Shown: positions 27,233-35,992 of the stretch, piece by piece
Layout: the number at the start of each line of letters is the position of its first letter
Position numbering within the stretch: position 1 is the first letter of the stretch
NCBI RefSeq assembly: GCF_001457415.1
Contig: NZ_LN881724.1
Location: 1,612,001 to 1,676,000 of the forward strand
Length of the DNA stretch: 64,000 bases
Direction: 5' to 3'
Source of the DNA: Gorillibacterium timonense
Lineage (GTDB): Bacteria; Bacillota; Bacilli; Paenibacillales; NBRC-103111
Position numbers and translations under genes: made by a program
Notes under the pieces: generated by a model
The model's input: the letters and a program-made list of their open reading frames with translations, nothing else
Databases searched by the model: none
Told to the model about the DNA's origin: nothing

Positions 27233-27973
27233 ATGCTGACAGGCAAAACAGCGCTAGTTACCGGAGCTTCCCGCGGAATCGGCCGCGCGATTGCGGCGGC
27301 TCTTGCGGAAGCGGGCGCCGATGTGGTTGTCAACTATGCCGGGAGTGAAGATGCCGCTCAGAAGACGGCTTCTCTCGTCGAGAGCTTCGGGCGGAAGGCG
27401 CTCGTCATCCGCGCCGATGTATCCGACGCGTCGCAAGTTGACGAGATGGTGAAACGGACCCTCGAAGAATTCGGGCATGTGGACATCCTTGTCAACAATG
27501 CGGGCATCACCCGCGACAATCTGCTCATGCGGATGAAGGAAGAGGAATTTGATGCCGTCATCGCCACGAACCTGAAGGGCGTGTTCAACTGCATGAAGGC
27601 GGTGACCCGGCCGATGATGAAGCAAAAGAGCGGCCGCATCATCAACATTTCGTCCGTTGTCGCTTCGCTTGGCAATGCCGGGCAGGCCAACTACGTGGCG
27701 GCCAAAGCCGGCATCATCGGCTTGACCAAGTCGGCGGCGCGGGAACTGGCCAGCCGGGGAATTACGGTCAATGCCGTCGCGCCCGGCTTCATCGTCACCG
27801 AAATGACCGACAAGCTCGGAACGGAGACGAAGGAGCAGCTGCTCTCGCAAATTCCGCTGTCCCGTCTTGGACAACCGGAGGATATCGCCAAGGCCGTCCG
27901 GTACCTTGCCTCTGAGGACGCTTCCTACGTCACGGGGCAGACGCTGCACATTGACGGCGGCATGTACATGTAG
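27233..27973 (+). CDS. fabG: 3-oxoacyl-ACP reductase FabG
   Basis: NADPH-dependent reduction of 3-ketoacyl-ACP. A 246-residue short-chain dehydrogenase with TGASRGIG at the cofactor site, NNAG, the catalytic Ser in INISSV and the YxxxK pair Tyr154/Lys158 in NYVAAKAG. The C-terminal [13 protein letters not shown] is family standard. GAGGAGGAG precedes ATG. Confidence 0.96.
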   Translation: MLTGKTALVTGASRGIGRAIAAALAEAGADVVVNYAGSEDAAQKTASLVESFGRKALVIRADVSDASQVDEMVKRTLEEFGHVDILVNNAGITRDNLLMRMKEEEFDAVIATNLKGVFNCMKAVTRPMMKQKSGRIINISSVVASLGNAGQANYVAAKAGIIGLTKSAARELASRGITVNAVAPGFIVTEMTDKLGTETKEQLLSQIPLSRLGQPEDIAKAVRYLASEDASYVTGQTLHIDGGMYM

Positions 27974-28123
27974 AAGCTGCGCTGAACGATCCTGCTGAAC
28001 GAGCACGGGAAATCTACCCAAAGCGGGCGGATAGCGAGAACATCGATCCGTTCATGCGTCGCAGCCTCGTAAGGCTTTTCAGCTTTCATTTTGTCAAGAA
28101 ATACGCGCTTATTCAGCGCTGGC

Positions 28124-28139
28124 GGTCCCCTTCGGGACC
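28124..28139 (+). promoter_or_regulatory. hairpin and possible -10 box in the fabG-acpP spacer
   Basis: The 219-bp spacer holds the hairpin GGTCCC-CTTC-GGGACC (28124-28139) with no U-tract. Further down, a consensus TATAAT at 28167-28172 lacks a convincing -35. This may allow extra acpP transcription; weak evidence. Confidence 0.35.
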
Positions 28140-28192
28140 CTATGGTAATTTGTCCGCAATTTTCGTATAATACCATGGAGGAGGTGAACCGG

Positions 28193-28426
28193 ATGTCCGA
28201 CGTTCTTGAACGCGTGAAGCGCATCGTGATCGACCGCCTCGGGGTGGAAGAAGCAGAAGTAACCCTGGAAGCGTCTTTTAAAGATGACTTGGGTGCTGAT
28301 TCCCTTGATGTAGTGGAATTGGTCATGGAATTAGAAGACGAGTTCGACATGGAAATTTCCGATGAGGATGCAGAGAAGATTACGACGGTGGGAGAAGTTG
28401 TGAATTACATACAATCTCATACGTAA
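28193..28426 (+). CDS. acpP: acyl carrier protein
   Basis: Very acidic 77-residue carrier of growing acyl chains. The phosphopantetheine attachment motif is [18 protein letters not shown], with the modified Ser in DSL. GGAGGAGGTGA precedes ATG 28193. It stands after a 219-bp spacer from fabG. Confidence 0.97.
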   Translation: MSDVLERVKRIVIDRLGVEEAEVTLEASFKDDLGADSLDVVELVMELEDEFDMEISDEDAEKITTVGEVVNYIQSHT

Positions 28427-28438
28427 TCGGTCTCTCCA

Positions 28439-28470
28439 AAGTCCCGTTGCAGCTTGACGGGACTTCTTCT
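28439..28470 (+). terminator. hairpin between acpP and fabF (terminator or attenuator)
   Basis: Nine-base stem AAGTCCCGT (28439-28447) with ACGGGACTT (28457-28465), then CTTCTTCTC. The tail is pyrimidine-rich rather than pure T, so partial termination is likely. It would explain high acpP relative to fabF expression. Confidence 0.55.
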
Positions 28471-28529
28471 CCATGTTGAGCCGCATTGGGCGGACTAGTA
28501 ACGCCAATACGCCGAATTGAGGTGAACCT

Positions 28530-29768
28530 ATGTCTAGACGTGTTGTGGTTACCGGAATGGGGGTCGTCACCGCTCTCGGGCATGACATTGAGACCTTTTG
28601 GTCCAATCTCTTAGCAGGTAAATCCGGTGTTTCGTTGATCGAAAGCTTCGACGTAAGCGAGTACCCGACGAAAATTGCCGCTTCCATAAAAGATTTCAAC
28701 CCGGAAGATTATTTTGAACGCCGCGATTTGAAGCGCATGGACCGGTTCGTGCAGTTTGCCGGGGCCGCGAGCCTCTTGGCTCTGAAGGATGCCGATCTTC
28801 GCATCGGCGAGAATGCGGATGCCGAGATGACGGGCGTCTACATCGGTTCAGGAATCGGGGGCCTCTCCACTTGGGAAGAGCAGCACACGATCCTGATGGA
28901 AAAAGGACCGAAGCGCATCAGCCCGTTCTTCATCCCGATGATGATCGCGAACATGGGCTCCGGCCAGGTATCGATCCTCACGGGAGCGAAGGGGCCGAAC
29001 AGCACGGCGGTGACAGCTTGTGCGACCGGCACCAACGCCATCGGCGATTCCTTAAGGCTCATCCAGCGTGGAGATGCGGATGTCATGATCTGCGGCGGCT
29101 CGGAAGCGACGGTCACTCCGATGGGGGTCGGCGGCTTCTGCGCGCTGAGGGCCATGTCCACGCGCAACGATGAACCCGAACGGGCCAGTCGCCCGTTTGA
29201 CAAAGACCGAGACGGCTTTGTCATGGGCGAAGGCGCGGGGATTCTCATCCTCGAAGAGCTGGAGCACGCTCTCGCAAGAGGAGCTCGCATCTATGCGGAG
29301 GTAGCCGGTTACGGGATGTCGAGCGATGCCCACCATATGACCGATCCTTCTCCCGGCGGCGAAGGCGCAGCCCGCTGCATGAAACGGGCGCTGAAGGACG
29401 CCGGCATCGCTCCGGAGGAAGTTGGCTACATTAACGCCCACGGAACCTCGACCGGCGTCGGCGATATCGCGGAGAGCCAGGGCATCAAGGCCGCATTCGG
29501 CGAAGCCGTGCCGCCTGTAAGCTCCACCAAATCGATGACCGGGCATATGCTCGGCGCAGCCGGCGGTGTGGAAGCTATCATCTGTGCGCTGGCCGTACAG
29601 GACGGGAAGCTGCCTCCGACGATCAACCTGGAAAATCCCGATCCCGAATGCGATCTGGATTACATCCCGAACGAGTTCCGTACAGCGGATATCCAATATG
29701 CCCTGTCCAATTCGTTTGGCTTCGGTGGACATAATGCCACCATTATCATGAAAAAATACGAGGCCTAA
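28530..29768 (+). CDS. fabF: beta-ketoacyl-ACP synthase II
   Basis: Elongating condensing enzyme. 412 residues with Cys164 in [15 protein letters not shown], the first active-site His in [11 protein letters not shown] and the second in [20 protein letters not shown] precedes the ATG. It is followed by rnc after 3 bases. Confidence 0.96.
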   Translation: MSRRVVVTGMGVVTALGHDIETFWSNLLAGKSGVSLIESFDVSEYPTKIAASIKDFNPEDYFERRDLKRMDRFVQFAGAASLLALKDADLRIGENADAEMTGVYIGSGIGGLSTWEEQHTILMEKGPKRISPFFIPMMIANMGSGQVSILTGAKGPNSTAVTACATGTNAIGDSLRLIQRGDADVMICGGSEATVTPMGVGGFCALRAMSTRNDEPERASRPFDKDRDGFVMGEGAGILILEELEHALARGARIYAEVAGYGMSSDAHHMTDPSPGGEGAARCMKRALKDAGIAPEEVGYINAHGTSTGVGDIAESQGIKAAFGEAVPPVSSTKSMTGHMLGAAGGVEAIICALAVQDGKLPPTINLENPDPECDLDYIPNEFRTADIQYALSNSFGFGGHNATIIMKKYEA

Positions 29769-29771
29769 ACC

Positions 29772-30470
29772 ATGAACCGTGATTTGAAGCAGCTTCAGGA
29801 GCAGCTTGGCATTTTTTTCGAGAACCAGGCGATCCTCCGGCAAGCTTTTACCCATTCCTCCTACGTGAACGAGAACCGCTCGGCGGGTGCGAGAGACAAC
29901 GAGCGATTGGAATTTCTCGGGGATGCTGTTCTCGAATTAACCGTATCCGAATACCTGTTTGAGGCTTATCCGAACCGTTCGGAAGGGGAGCTGACGAAGC
30001 TGCGAGCATCGATCGTATGCGAGCCCTCTCTGGTCGTCTTCGCGGAAAATCTGTCTTTCGGGCTGTATGTGCTTCTCGGCAAAGGAGAAGAGCTGACCGG
30101 CGGCCGTTCGCGTCCGGCTCTGCTCGCCGACGTGTTCGAATCGTTCGTGGGAGCTCTCTATCTGGATCAGGGACTAGCCGCCGTGAAGAGCTTCCTCAGC
30201 AGCTGTCTCTTTCCAAAAATCACGGGAGACGGCAAGCCGCAAATCATCGATTACAAGACCCGGCTGCAGGAGTATGTTCAGCAGCATGGGCTCGGAATTC
30301 TGGAGTACCGCATCGCCGGCGAACGCGGTCCCGCGCACGAGAAGGAATTTCTGTCCGAGGTTCTTATGGACGGAAGCCTGCTCGGAGCGGGCTCCGGCCG
30401 CTCCAAGAAGGAAGCGGAGCAGCAAGCTGCCCGCGAGGCGCTTGGCAAGATGAAGGTGTCCATGGAGTAA
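29772..30470 (+). CDS. rnc: ribonuclease III
   Basis: Double-strand-specific endonuclease for rRNA maturation and mRNA turnover. 232 residues. The signature [14 protein letters not shown] near residue 40 and the second acidic site [14 protein letters not shown] are present. A C-terminal dsRNA-binding domain follows ([14 protein letters not shown], ending [13 protein letters not shown]). In B. subtilis smc follows directly; here a terminator and about 12.5 kb of sugar genes intervene. Confidence 0.96.
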   Translation: MNRDLKQLQEQLGIFFENQAILRQAFTHSSYVNENRSAGARDNERLEFLGDAVLELTVSEYLFEAYPNRSEGELTKLRASIVCEPSLVVFAENLSFGLYVLLGKGEELTGGRSRPALLADVFESFVGALYLDQGLAAVKSFLSSCLFPKITGDGKPQIIDYKTRLQEYVQQHGLGILEYRIAGERGPAHEKEFLSEVLMDGSLLGAGSGRSKKEAEQQAAREALGKMKVSME

Positions 30471-30489
30471 GATAACGCATTACGTTTGG

Positions 30490-30530
30490 AAGCCGCTTTT
30501 CTCCGCGAGGGGGAAGGCGGCTTTTTTCTT
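30490..30530 (+). terminator. terminator after rnc
   Basis: Stem AAGCCGC (30490-30496) with GCGGCTT (30517-30523), inner TTCTCC/GGGGAA pairing, then TTTTTTC. It ends the fatty-acid/rnc transcript. Confidence 0.85.
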
Positions 30531-30885
30531 AGGCTCAAATAGGATTGCAGAGGGCTGCTTCCGTTCAAGATTCGCTTAGCCGATTCATAAGGTCAATTTA
30601 AGCCTCCGTGCATTCTTTCTCCACAATCCAAATCAACATCGTAATATAATCTCCCTCCACTTTCGAAATCACAAATCACTGGATTTATGCAAGGGCATTC
30701 CATTCCCAAGAAAGTGTCCGATTCAACAATTCGCGTGTGACTATGGCGAAAAATCCCACTATCAGGCAAATGAATGCGCTGTCAGCGAAAGAAAAGACAC
30801 CCATTTTCGTAATGTAAACGGTTACTCCACTTTCTCTTCTCCTGCATAATGAGGACGCAAGCAAAAGAGAAGGAGGAACTTCATC
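30531..30885. other. 355-bp A/T-richer intergenic region upstream of the sugar operon
   Basis: No coding potential is visible. It holds a cre-like operator (30812-30827) and a possible -10 CATAAT (30845-30850) for the ABC/GH66 operon. The base composition is visibly richer in A/T than the flanking genes, consistent with a junction of inserted DNA. Confidence 0.5.
30812..30827 (+). promoter_or_regulatory. cre-like (CcpA/LacI-family) operator
   Basis: TGTAAACGGTTACT at 30813-30826 fits the catabolite-responsive element TGWAANCGNTNWCA except for the last base. It lies about 60 bases before the binding-protein start, where it would overlap the likely -35 of the operon. Glucose repression of the dextran operon is a reasonable expectation. 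Confidence 0.6.
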
Positions 30886-32226
30886 ATGAAACCATTCAAG
30901 AAAGTTTCCCTGGGGGTCATGGCAGCCGTACTCGCCGTAGGCATGTCGGCATGTGGAAGCGGCAAGGAGGGAGCGTCGGATTCCGGAAGCACCGATTCGG
31001 CGAGCCCGGCAGCATCATCCGCACCGGCGGCGGACGGCAAGAGAGTGACGATCGAGTACTGGCATACGTACAGCGATGCCGAAGAGAAGGTGCTGATCGA
31101 GCAGATCAAGCCGCTGTTTGAAAAACAGAACCCCGGAATCGAGCTGAAGCTCACCCGTATGCCTTACGAAAACCTCAAGCAGCAGGTCATCACCGGGGTA
31201 GCCGGCGATGCGGCGCCCGATCTGATGCGGATGGACATCGTCTGGGTTCCGGAGTTCGCCAATATGGGCGCGCTTCTTGATGTCAGCAAGATGGACGGCT
31301 TCGCCGAGCTGAAGCCGAAGCTGTTCGAAGCTCCGCTCGCCACGACCTACCTCAAGAACGACAGTGGGGAAGGGTATTACGGGCTTCCGGTCAACACCAA
31401 TACGAAGGTCGCCATCTACAACAAATCCATTCTGGATCTGATCGGTAAGACCGAAGTTCCGAAGACGATGGCCGAACTCGAAGAGTACGCCAAGCTGGCT
31501 AAGGAGAAGGGCAAGGCAACCGGCGGCATCACGATCGGCGGCAACTATCCTTGGGCAAACATCCCTTACTTCTACAGCCTCGGCGGGAAATTCACGAACG
31601 ACGACTACACGAAGGCAGACGGCTACCTCAACAGTCCCGAAAGCGTGAAAGCGCTTGAAACCTTCATTCGCTGGAACAAGGAAGGGTTGATTTCGCCGCC
31701 GATCCTGGGAGGCGAGCCTTCCGCCTGGGACGGCTTGAAGAATAACGATTACCTGATGATCGACGACGGCCCATGGTTCTACAGCCTGCTCATGGCCGAG
31801 CAGGAAGGCGGCTTCAAGCCGCTCGAGCAAACCGTTCGCGGTCTGATTCCGGCCGGCGACGGAGGCTCCCGTTCCGTCATCGGCGGCGAGGACCTGGTCA
31901 TCTTCTCTTCCTCCAAACATCCGAAGGAAGCTTGGACGTTCGCCAAATGGATGCTCCAGCCGGAGCCGCAGAAGATCATGGCCACCCTCGGTCTGATCCC
32001 GGCTAACATGGATGCGGCCAATGATCCGAAGGTCATGGAGAATCCGTTCATCAAGGAATACGTCGAGCAGATGAAGACGGCGGTCCCACGGACGCCGGTT
32101 CCGCAATTCGGCGAAATGGACAGCATCATCGCGCTGGCCTTCGAGAAGGCCATGCGGGGAGAGATGGAGCCGAAGGCAGCTCTCGACGACGCGGCGAAGC
32201 AGATCGATGCTCTCCTAGCGAAGTAA
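30886..32226 (+). CDS. sugar ABC transporter substrate-binding lipoprotein
   Basis: 446 residues. A lipoprotein signal with lipobox GMSAC (Cys23) is followed by a Ser/Ala-rich linker and a family 1 extracellular solute-binding domain (TIEYWHTYSD near residue 54, DLMRMDIVWVPEFA). AAGGAGG precedes ATG 30886. It leads an operon with two permeases and two GH66 enzymes, so the ligand is probably isomalto-oligosaccharide or cyclic alpha-1,6-glucan. The second binding protein at 39846 is a clear paralogue (both start the mature domain with TIEYWHTYSD). A hairpin after the gene may raise its mRNA level. Confidence 0.9.
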   Translation: MKPFKKVSLGVMAAVLAVGMSACGSGKEGASDSGSTDSASPAASSAPAADGKRVTIEYWHTYSDAEEKVLIEQIKPLFEKQNPGIELKLTRMPYENLKQQVITGVAGDAAPDLMRMDIVWVPEFANMGALLDVSKMDGFAELKPKLFEAPLATTYLKNDSGEGYYGLPVNTNTKVAIYNKSILDLIGKTEVPKTMAELEEYAKLAKEKGKATGGITIGGNYPWANIPYFYSLGGKFTNDDYTKADGYLNSPESVKALETFIRWNKEGLISPPILGGEPSAWDGLKNNDYLMIDDGPWFYSLLMAEQEGGFKPLEQTVRGLIPAGDGGSRSVIGGEDLVIFSSSKHPKEAWTFAKWMLQPEPQKIMATLGLIPANMDAANDPKVMENPFIKEYVEQMKTAVPRTPVPQFGEMDSIIALAFEKAMRGEMEPKAALDDAAKQIDALLAK

Positions 32227-32256
32227 GAATCCGAAGGAAGAAGCCCTGTGAAAACC

Positions 32257-32295
32257 GGCACTTCACCGGCCCGTCCTGGTGAAGTGCCTCCTTTA
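32257..32295 (+). terminator. hairpin between binding protein and permease genes
   Basis: Perfect eleven-base stem GGCACTTCACC (32257-32267) with GGTGAAGTGCC (32278-32288), then TCCTTTA. The weak tail suggests a partial terminator or mRNA-stabilising structure, common after binding-protein genes, to give excess binding protein. Confidence 0.6.
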
Positions 32296-32348
32296 TCCGG
32301 CGGGAGTAACGAGCAAGTCGCTTTAGAAGTCAGGAAGGAGTGTTAACC

Positions 32349-33305
32349 ATGGCAGGCAGAGCACCGGATACGGCGCTGAGACAGATAACGCCTAACTGGA
32401 AGAAACGGCTCAAGAAAGGCGGCAAGGAATGGCTGGCCGTATTGCCGTTCATTATTCTCGGGGTGGCGGGGACCGCTGTTTTCGTCATATACCCGATGAT
32501 CAAGAACATCATCATCAGCTTTCAGGACTACAGCATCATGCCGAACGCGAAGAATCCCTTCATTGGGCTGGACAATTACAAATTCGCATTCGAAGATCCG
32601 AACCGCAAATTTTACATGGCGGTGAAGAATACGATCCTCAACGTCATCGTGACGGTGCCGATCAACTGGTTTCTGGCGATCTTCTTCGCCGTTCTGATCA
32701 ACATGAAATTCGTCAAGAACAAGCTCGTCTGGCGGACGATTTATTATTTGCCGATCATCACCTCGTGGATCGTCGTGGCGTTCTTGTTCCGCTTCTTGTT
32801 TGCCAGCGGTGACAACGGATTGGTGAACTTCATTCTGCTCAAGCTTCATCTGATCGACAAGCCCATTTCCTTCCTCGCCAATTATTGGTCGGCCATGATC
32901 GTGATCTGGCTCTTCCACATCTGGAAGACGGTCGGGTGGGGGGTCATCATCTACTTAGCTGCTCTCCAAGGAATCTCCAAGGACTACTACGAGGCAGCCG
33001 AGCTGGATGGGGCGAACGGAATTCAACAATTTTGGAAAATCACCGTGCCGATGCTCGCTCCCGTGACCGCGTTTATCCTGATCAACCTGATCAACGGGGC
33101 GTTCAACTTTTTCCCGCAGGTCTACTTCATCACGAAAGGCGGCCCGATGGACCAAACCCAGACCTTGCCCAGCTTGATGTTCATCCAAGCGTTCACGAAC
33201 TTCAAGTTCGGTTATGCCGCCGCGCTCAGCGTCATGATGGGGATGGCCATCTTCCTGCTCACCTACACCCAGATGAAAAAATTCGGCAATCAACGGTTCT
33301 TATAA
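32349..33305 (+). CDS. sugar ABC transporter permease (MalF/LplB type)
   Basis: A 318-residue membrane protein with six main hydrophobic segments. The EAA loop that contacts the ATPase reads EAAELDGANGIQQFWKITVP near residue 220. ATG 32349 follows AAGGAG. It partners the next permease. No ATPase gene is present in the island, so energy probably comes from a shared MsmX-type ATPase elsewhere. Confidence 0.92.
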   Translation: MAGRAPDTALRQITPNWKKRLKKGGKEWLAVLPFIILGVAGTAVFVIYPMIKNIIISFQDYSIMPNAKNPFIGLDNYKFAFEDPNRKFYMAVKNTILNVIVTVPINWFLAIFFAVLINMKFVKNKLVWRTIYYLPIITSWIVVAFLFRFLFASGDNGLVNFILLKLHLIDKPISFLANYWSAMIVIWLFHIWKTVGWGVIIYLAALQGISKDYYEAAELDGANGIQQFWKITVPMLAPVTAFILINLINGAFNFFPQVYFITKGGPMDQTQTLPSLMFIQAFTNFKFGYAAALSVMMGMAIFLLTYTQMKKFGNQRFL

Positions 33306-33320
33306 AAGGAGGGGATATCC

Positions 33321-34154
33321 GTGCATACGAAATGGTTCAACAAGGTCATCATCTACGCCTTTATCGTTCTCGGGGCATTGTCCTTCCTGTTCCCGTTCTT
33401 CTATATGGTCATGACCAGCTTTATTAAAGGAGCTTTTACCCTCCCGAGGCCGAAGGAGATTTTCTCGGTCGTTCCCAATCTGCACAACTTCGAGATCGTG
33501 CTCGGCAAAAACAACTTCGCCCGCTACTTCATGAACAGCATCGTCGTGACGAGCGTCGCCATGTTCGGCAGCCTGTTCCTCGGCTGCTTGACCGCCTACG
33601 GGTTCGCCCGCTTCAAATTTCCCGGCAAGGAGCTGCTGTTCCGGCTCTTCCTTCTGACGACCATGATCCCGGGAGCGATCAACATCATCCCTCAATTCCT
33701 GATCATCAAGAACCTCGGGCTGGTCAACACGTTCGGCGGCCTGTGGCTTCTGTACATCGGTGGAGGCGTCGTCGGAAGCACCTTTTTCCTGCGCGGCTTT
33801 TTCGAGGGCATTCCGAAGGAGCTGGAGGAATCTGTACTGATCGACGGCGGCGGCAGCTGGCGGATTTTCTTCAACATCTATCTGCCTCAGTCGCTCCCCG
33901 CCATTGGAACGATGGCCATCTTCGCCTTCCAGGGAACCTGGGAAGAGTATTTCACTGCTCTCGTCATTTTGAAAAAGGAAGCTCTGCGCACGCTGCCCAT
34001 CGCCCTGCAGGCCTTCAACGACAAATATGCGACCAACTATTCGCAGGTATTCGCCGCTTCCATCATCGCCCTTCTGCCGGTCATTGTCGTGTACCTGATC
34101 TTCCAGAAGCGGTTTGTGCAGAGCGGATTCAACGAAGGAGCGGTCAAGGGATAA
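33321..34154 (+). CDS. sugar ABC transporter permease (MalG type)
   Basis: A 277-residue second permease subunit with six hydrophobic segments. The EAA-like loop is EESVLIDGGGSWRIFFNIYLP near residue 180. GTG 33321 is the start, with AAGGAGGGG 7 bases upstream and 15 bases after the first permease. Confidence 0.92.
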   Translation: MHTKWFNKVIIYAFIVLGALSFLFPFFYMVMTSFIKGAFTLPRPKEIFSVVPNLHNFEIVLGKNNFARYFMNSIVVTSVAMFGSLFLGCLTAYGFARFKFPGKELLFRLFLLTTMIPGAINIIPQFLIIKNLGLVNTFGGLWLLYIGGGVVGSTFFLRGFFEGIPKELEESVLIDGGGSWRIFFNIYLPQSLPAIGTMAIFAFQGTWEEYFTALVILKKEALRTLPIALQAFNDKYATNYSQVFAASIIALLPVIVVYLIFQKRFVQSGFNEGAVKG

Positions 34155-34195
34155 GAAAGGCCAATCTAAATGGAAAACGGAGGACCATTCACTTC

Positions 34196-35992
34196 ATGAA
34201 CATGCGGAAATGGGGAATGCGCACTGCCGCCTGCACCGGCGCAGCCTGCCTCTTGCTGGTCGCAGCCGGCTGTAAAGAAGAGGCGGTGCGGATTGAAACG
34301 GTACCGGACGGAGAGCTCATCAAGAGTGTGGCGACGGACAAGGCCGCGTATAAGCCGGGGGAACCGGTTAAGTACGAGGCGGTACTGAATGGCAACGTCG
34401 GGTCAAGAGGCAAGCTGTTGATCCGATATAAGCACTTGAATGAGGTCGTGAAGGAGCAGACCGTGTCCGTCTCGGGAGAGAAAGCGGCATGGGAATGGAC
34501 TCCGCCATCCGACAACTACAAAGGGTACTTGACGGAGCTGCTGCTGAAGCAGGACGGGAAATGGACTGATCGCGCGACCATTGCCGTGGATGTTTCGGGC
34601 GATTGGTCGAAATATCCGCGCTACGGGTATCTGGCGGATTTTCACAAGCTGGACGAAGGGGAGATGCAGCGGACCGTCGATCGGCTGAATCGGTTCCATA
34701 TCAACGGGGTTCAGTTCTACGATTGGCAGTATAAGCATCAAACCCCTATCAAGTGGGAAGGCGACAAGCCCGCGTCCACCTGGCCGGATATCGCCAATCG
34801 GGAAGTCTCCTTCGATACCGTCAAAGGGTACATTGATCTTCTCCACGGCAAAAGCATGAAGGCGATGAATTACAATCTGCTGTTCGGAGCCTATCAAGAT
34901 GCCGAGAAGGACGGGGTCAAGAAGGAATGGGGGATGTTCAAGGACCCGCTCCTGCAAAATCAGGATCGTCACCCGCTGCCGGATTCCTGGGCGAGCGACA
35001 TCTATCTCTATAATCCGGGGAACCTGGACTGGCAGAACTACCTCTTCGCCGCGGAGAAGAAAACCTTCGACACGCTCCCTTTTGACGGCTGGCATGTGGA
35101 TCAACTGGGAGATCGCGGAGCTCTATGGGACGGCAAAGGGAAGAGCTTTAATCTGGCACTGACGTATAAGGACTTCTTGGCAAACGCGAAGGAGAAGCTG
35201 GGCAAGGAAATCGTCATAAATGCGGTCGGGCAATACGGACAGGCGCTGATCGCCAAAGCCCCCGTCCAGTTCCTCTACACAGAGCTCTGGGAGAGCTATC
35301 CGGAATACAAGAGCCTGAAGCAAGCCATCGACGAGAACAACAAGTACGGCAGCAGCAAGCTGGCGACGGTCCTCGCCGCCTACATGAACTACAAGCATGC
35401 GGATTCCAAAGGGGAGTTCAACGCCCCAGGCGTCCTGCTGACCAATGCGACGATCTTTGCCTCGGGGGGTTCCCATTTGGAGCAGGGTGAGAACATGCTG
35501 GCGAAGGAGTATTTTCCGAACCGCAATCTGACGATCCCGGAAGCCTTGGAGAACCAATTGATTGCGTATTACGATTTCCTGACTGCATATGAGAACCTGC
35601 TGCGTGATCCGTCTGAGGAGATCAAGCTCGCCGTCACGGCCGGATCCGAGCTGCCGATCAGCGATACACCGAAGAAGGGAAGCGTCTGGTCGCTTGCCAA
35701 ACAGCAGGCGAATCGGGCGATTGTACAGCTCGTGAATTTCACGGATGCCACCACGATGAACTGGAACGACACGGATGCGACCCAGGCGGAGCCCAAAGTG
35801 CGGGAGAACGTGCAGCTCACGATTCCCTCCAGTGAAAAAGTGAAGGCCGTCTGGACGGCATCTCCCGATATCCATCACGGTGCTCCGGTCGCCCTCGATT
35901 TCAAACAGGAGAACGGACAGCTGTCGATTACCTTGCCCGAGCTGAAATATTGGGACATGGTCGTTCTGGAATACAAAGGAGACTCGAAATGA
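34196..35992 (+). CDS. GH66 family lipoprotein (dextranase / cycloisomaltooligosaccharide glucanotransferase type)
   Basis: 598 residues. A lipoprotein signal (lipobox VAAGC, Cys26) is followed by an N-terminal beta domain, then a GH66-type barrel opening YPRYGYLADF with FHINGVQFYDWQYK. The probable nucleophile is Asp302 in FDGWHVDQLGD and the acid/base Glu363 in YTELW. A C-terminal beta domain follows. GH66 enzymes attack alpha-1,6-glucan, hydrolysing dextran or cyclising isomalto-oligosaccharides. The position after the permeases suggests that surface-bound breakdown feeds the transporter. ATG 34196 is the likely start, GGAGG being 12 bases upstream. Whether it hydrolyses or transfers cannot be told. 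Confidence 0.82.
   Translation: MNMRKWGMRTAACTGAACLLLVAAGCKEEAVRIETVPDGELIKSVATDKAAYKPGEPVKYEAVLNGNVGSRGKLLIRYKHLNEVVKEQTVSVSGEKAAWEWTPPSDNYKGYLTELLLKQDGKWTDRATIAVDVSGDWSKYPRYGYLADFHKLDEGEMQRTVDRLNRFHINGVQFYDWQYKHQTPIKWEGDKPASTWPDIANREVSFDTVKGYIDLLHGKSMKAMNYNLLFGAYQDAEKDGVKKEWGMFKDPLLQNQDRHPLPDSWASDIYLYNPGNLDWQNYLFAAEKKTFDTLPFDGWHVDQLGDRGALWDGKGKSFNLALTYKDFLANAKEKLGKEIVINAVGQYGQALIAKAPVQFLYTELWESYPEYKSLKQAIDENNKYGSSKLATVLAAYMNYKHADSKGEFNAPGVLLTNATIFASGGSHLEQGENMLAKEYFPNRNLTIPEALENQLIAYYDFLTAYENLLRDPSEEIKLAVTAGSELPISDTPKKGSVWSLAKQQANRAIVQLVNFTDATTMNWNDTDATQAEPKVRENVQLTIPSSEKVKAVWTASPDIHHGAPVALDFKQENGQLSITLPELKYWDMVVLEYKGDSK

Noticed and set aside
33743-34195. In-frame extension upstream of the first GH66 gene
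   Set aside because: It overlaps the second permease in another frame. The lipoprotein signal starts at 34196 with GGAGG upstream.
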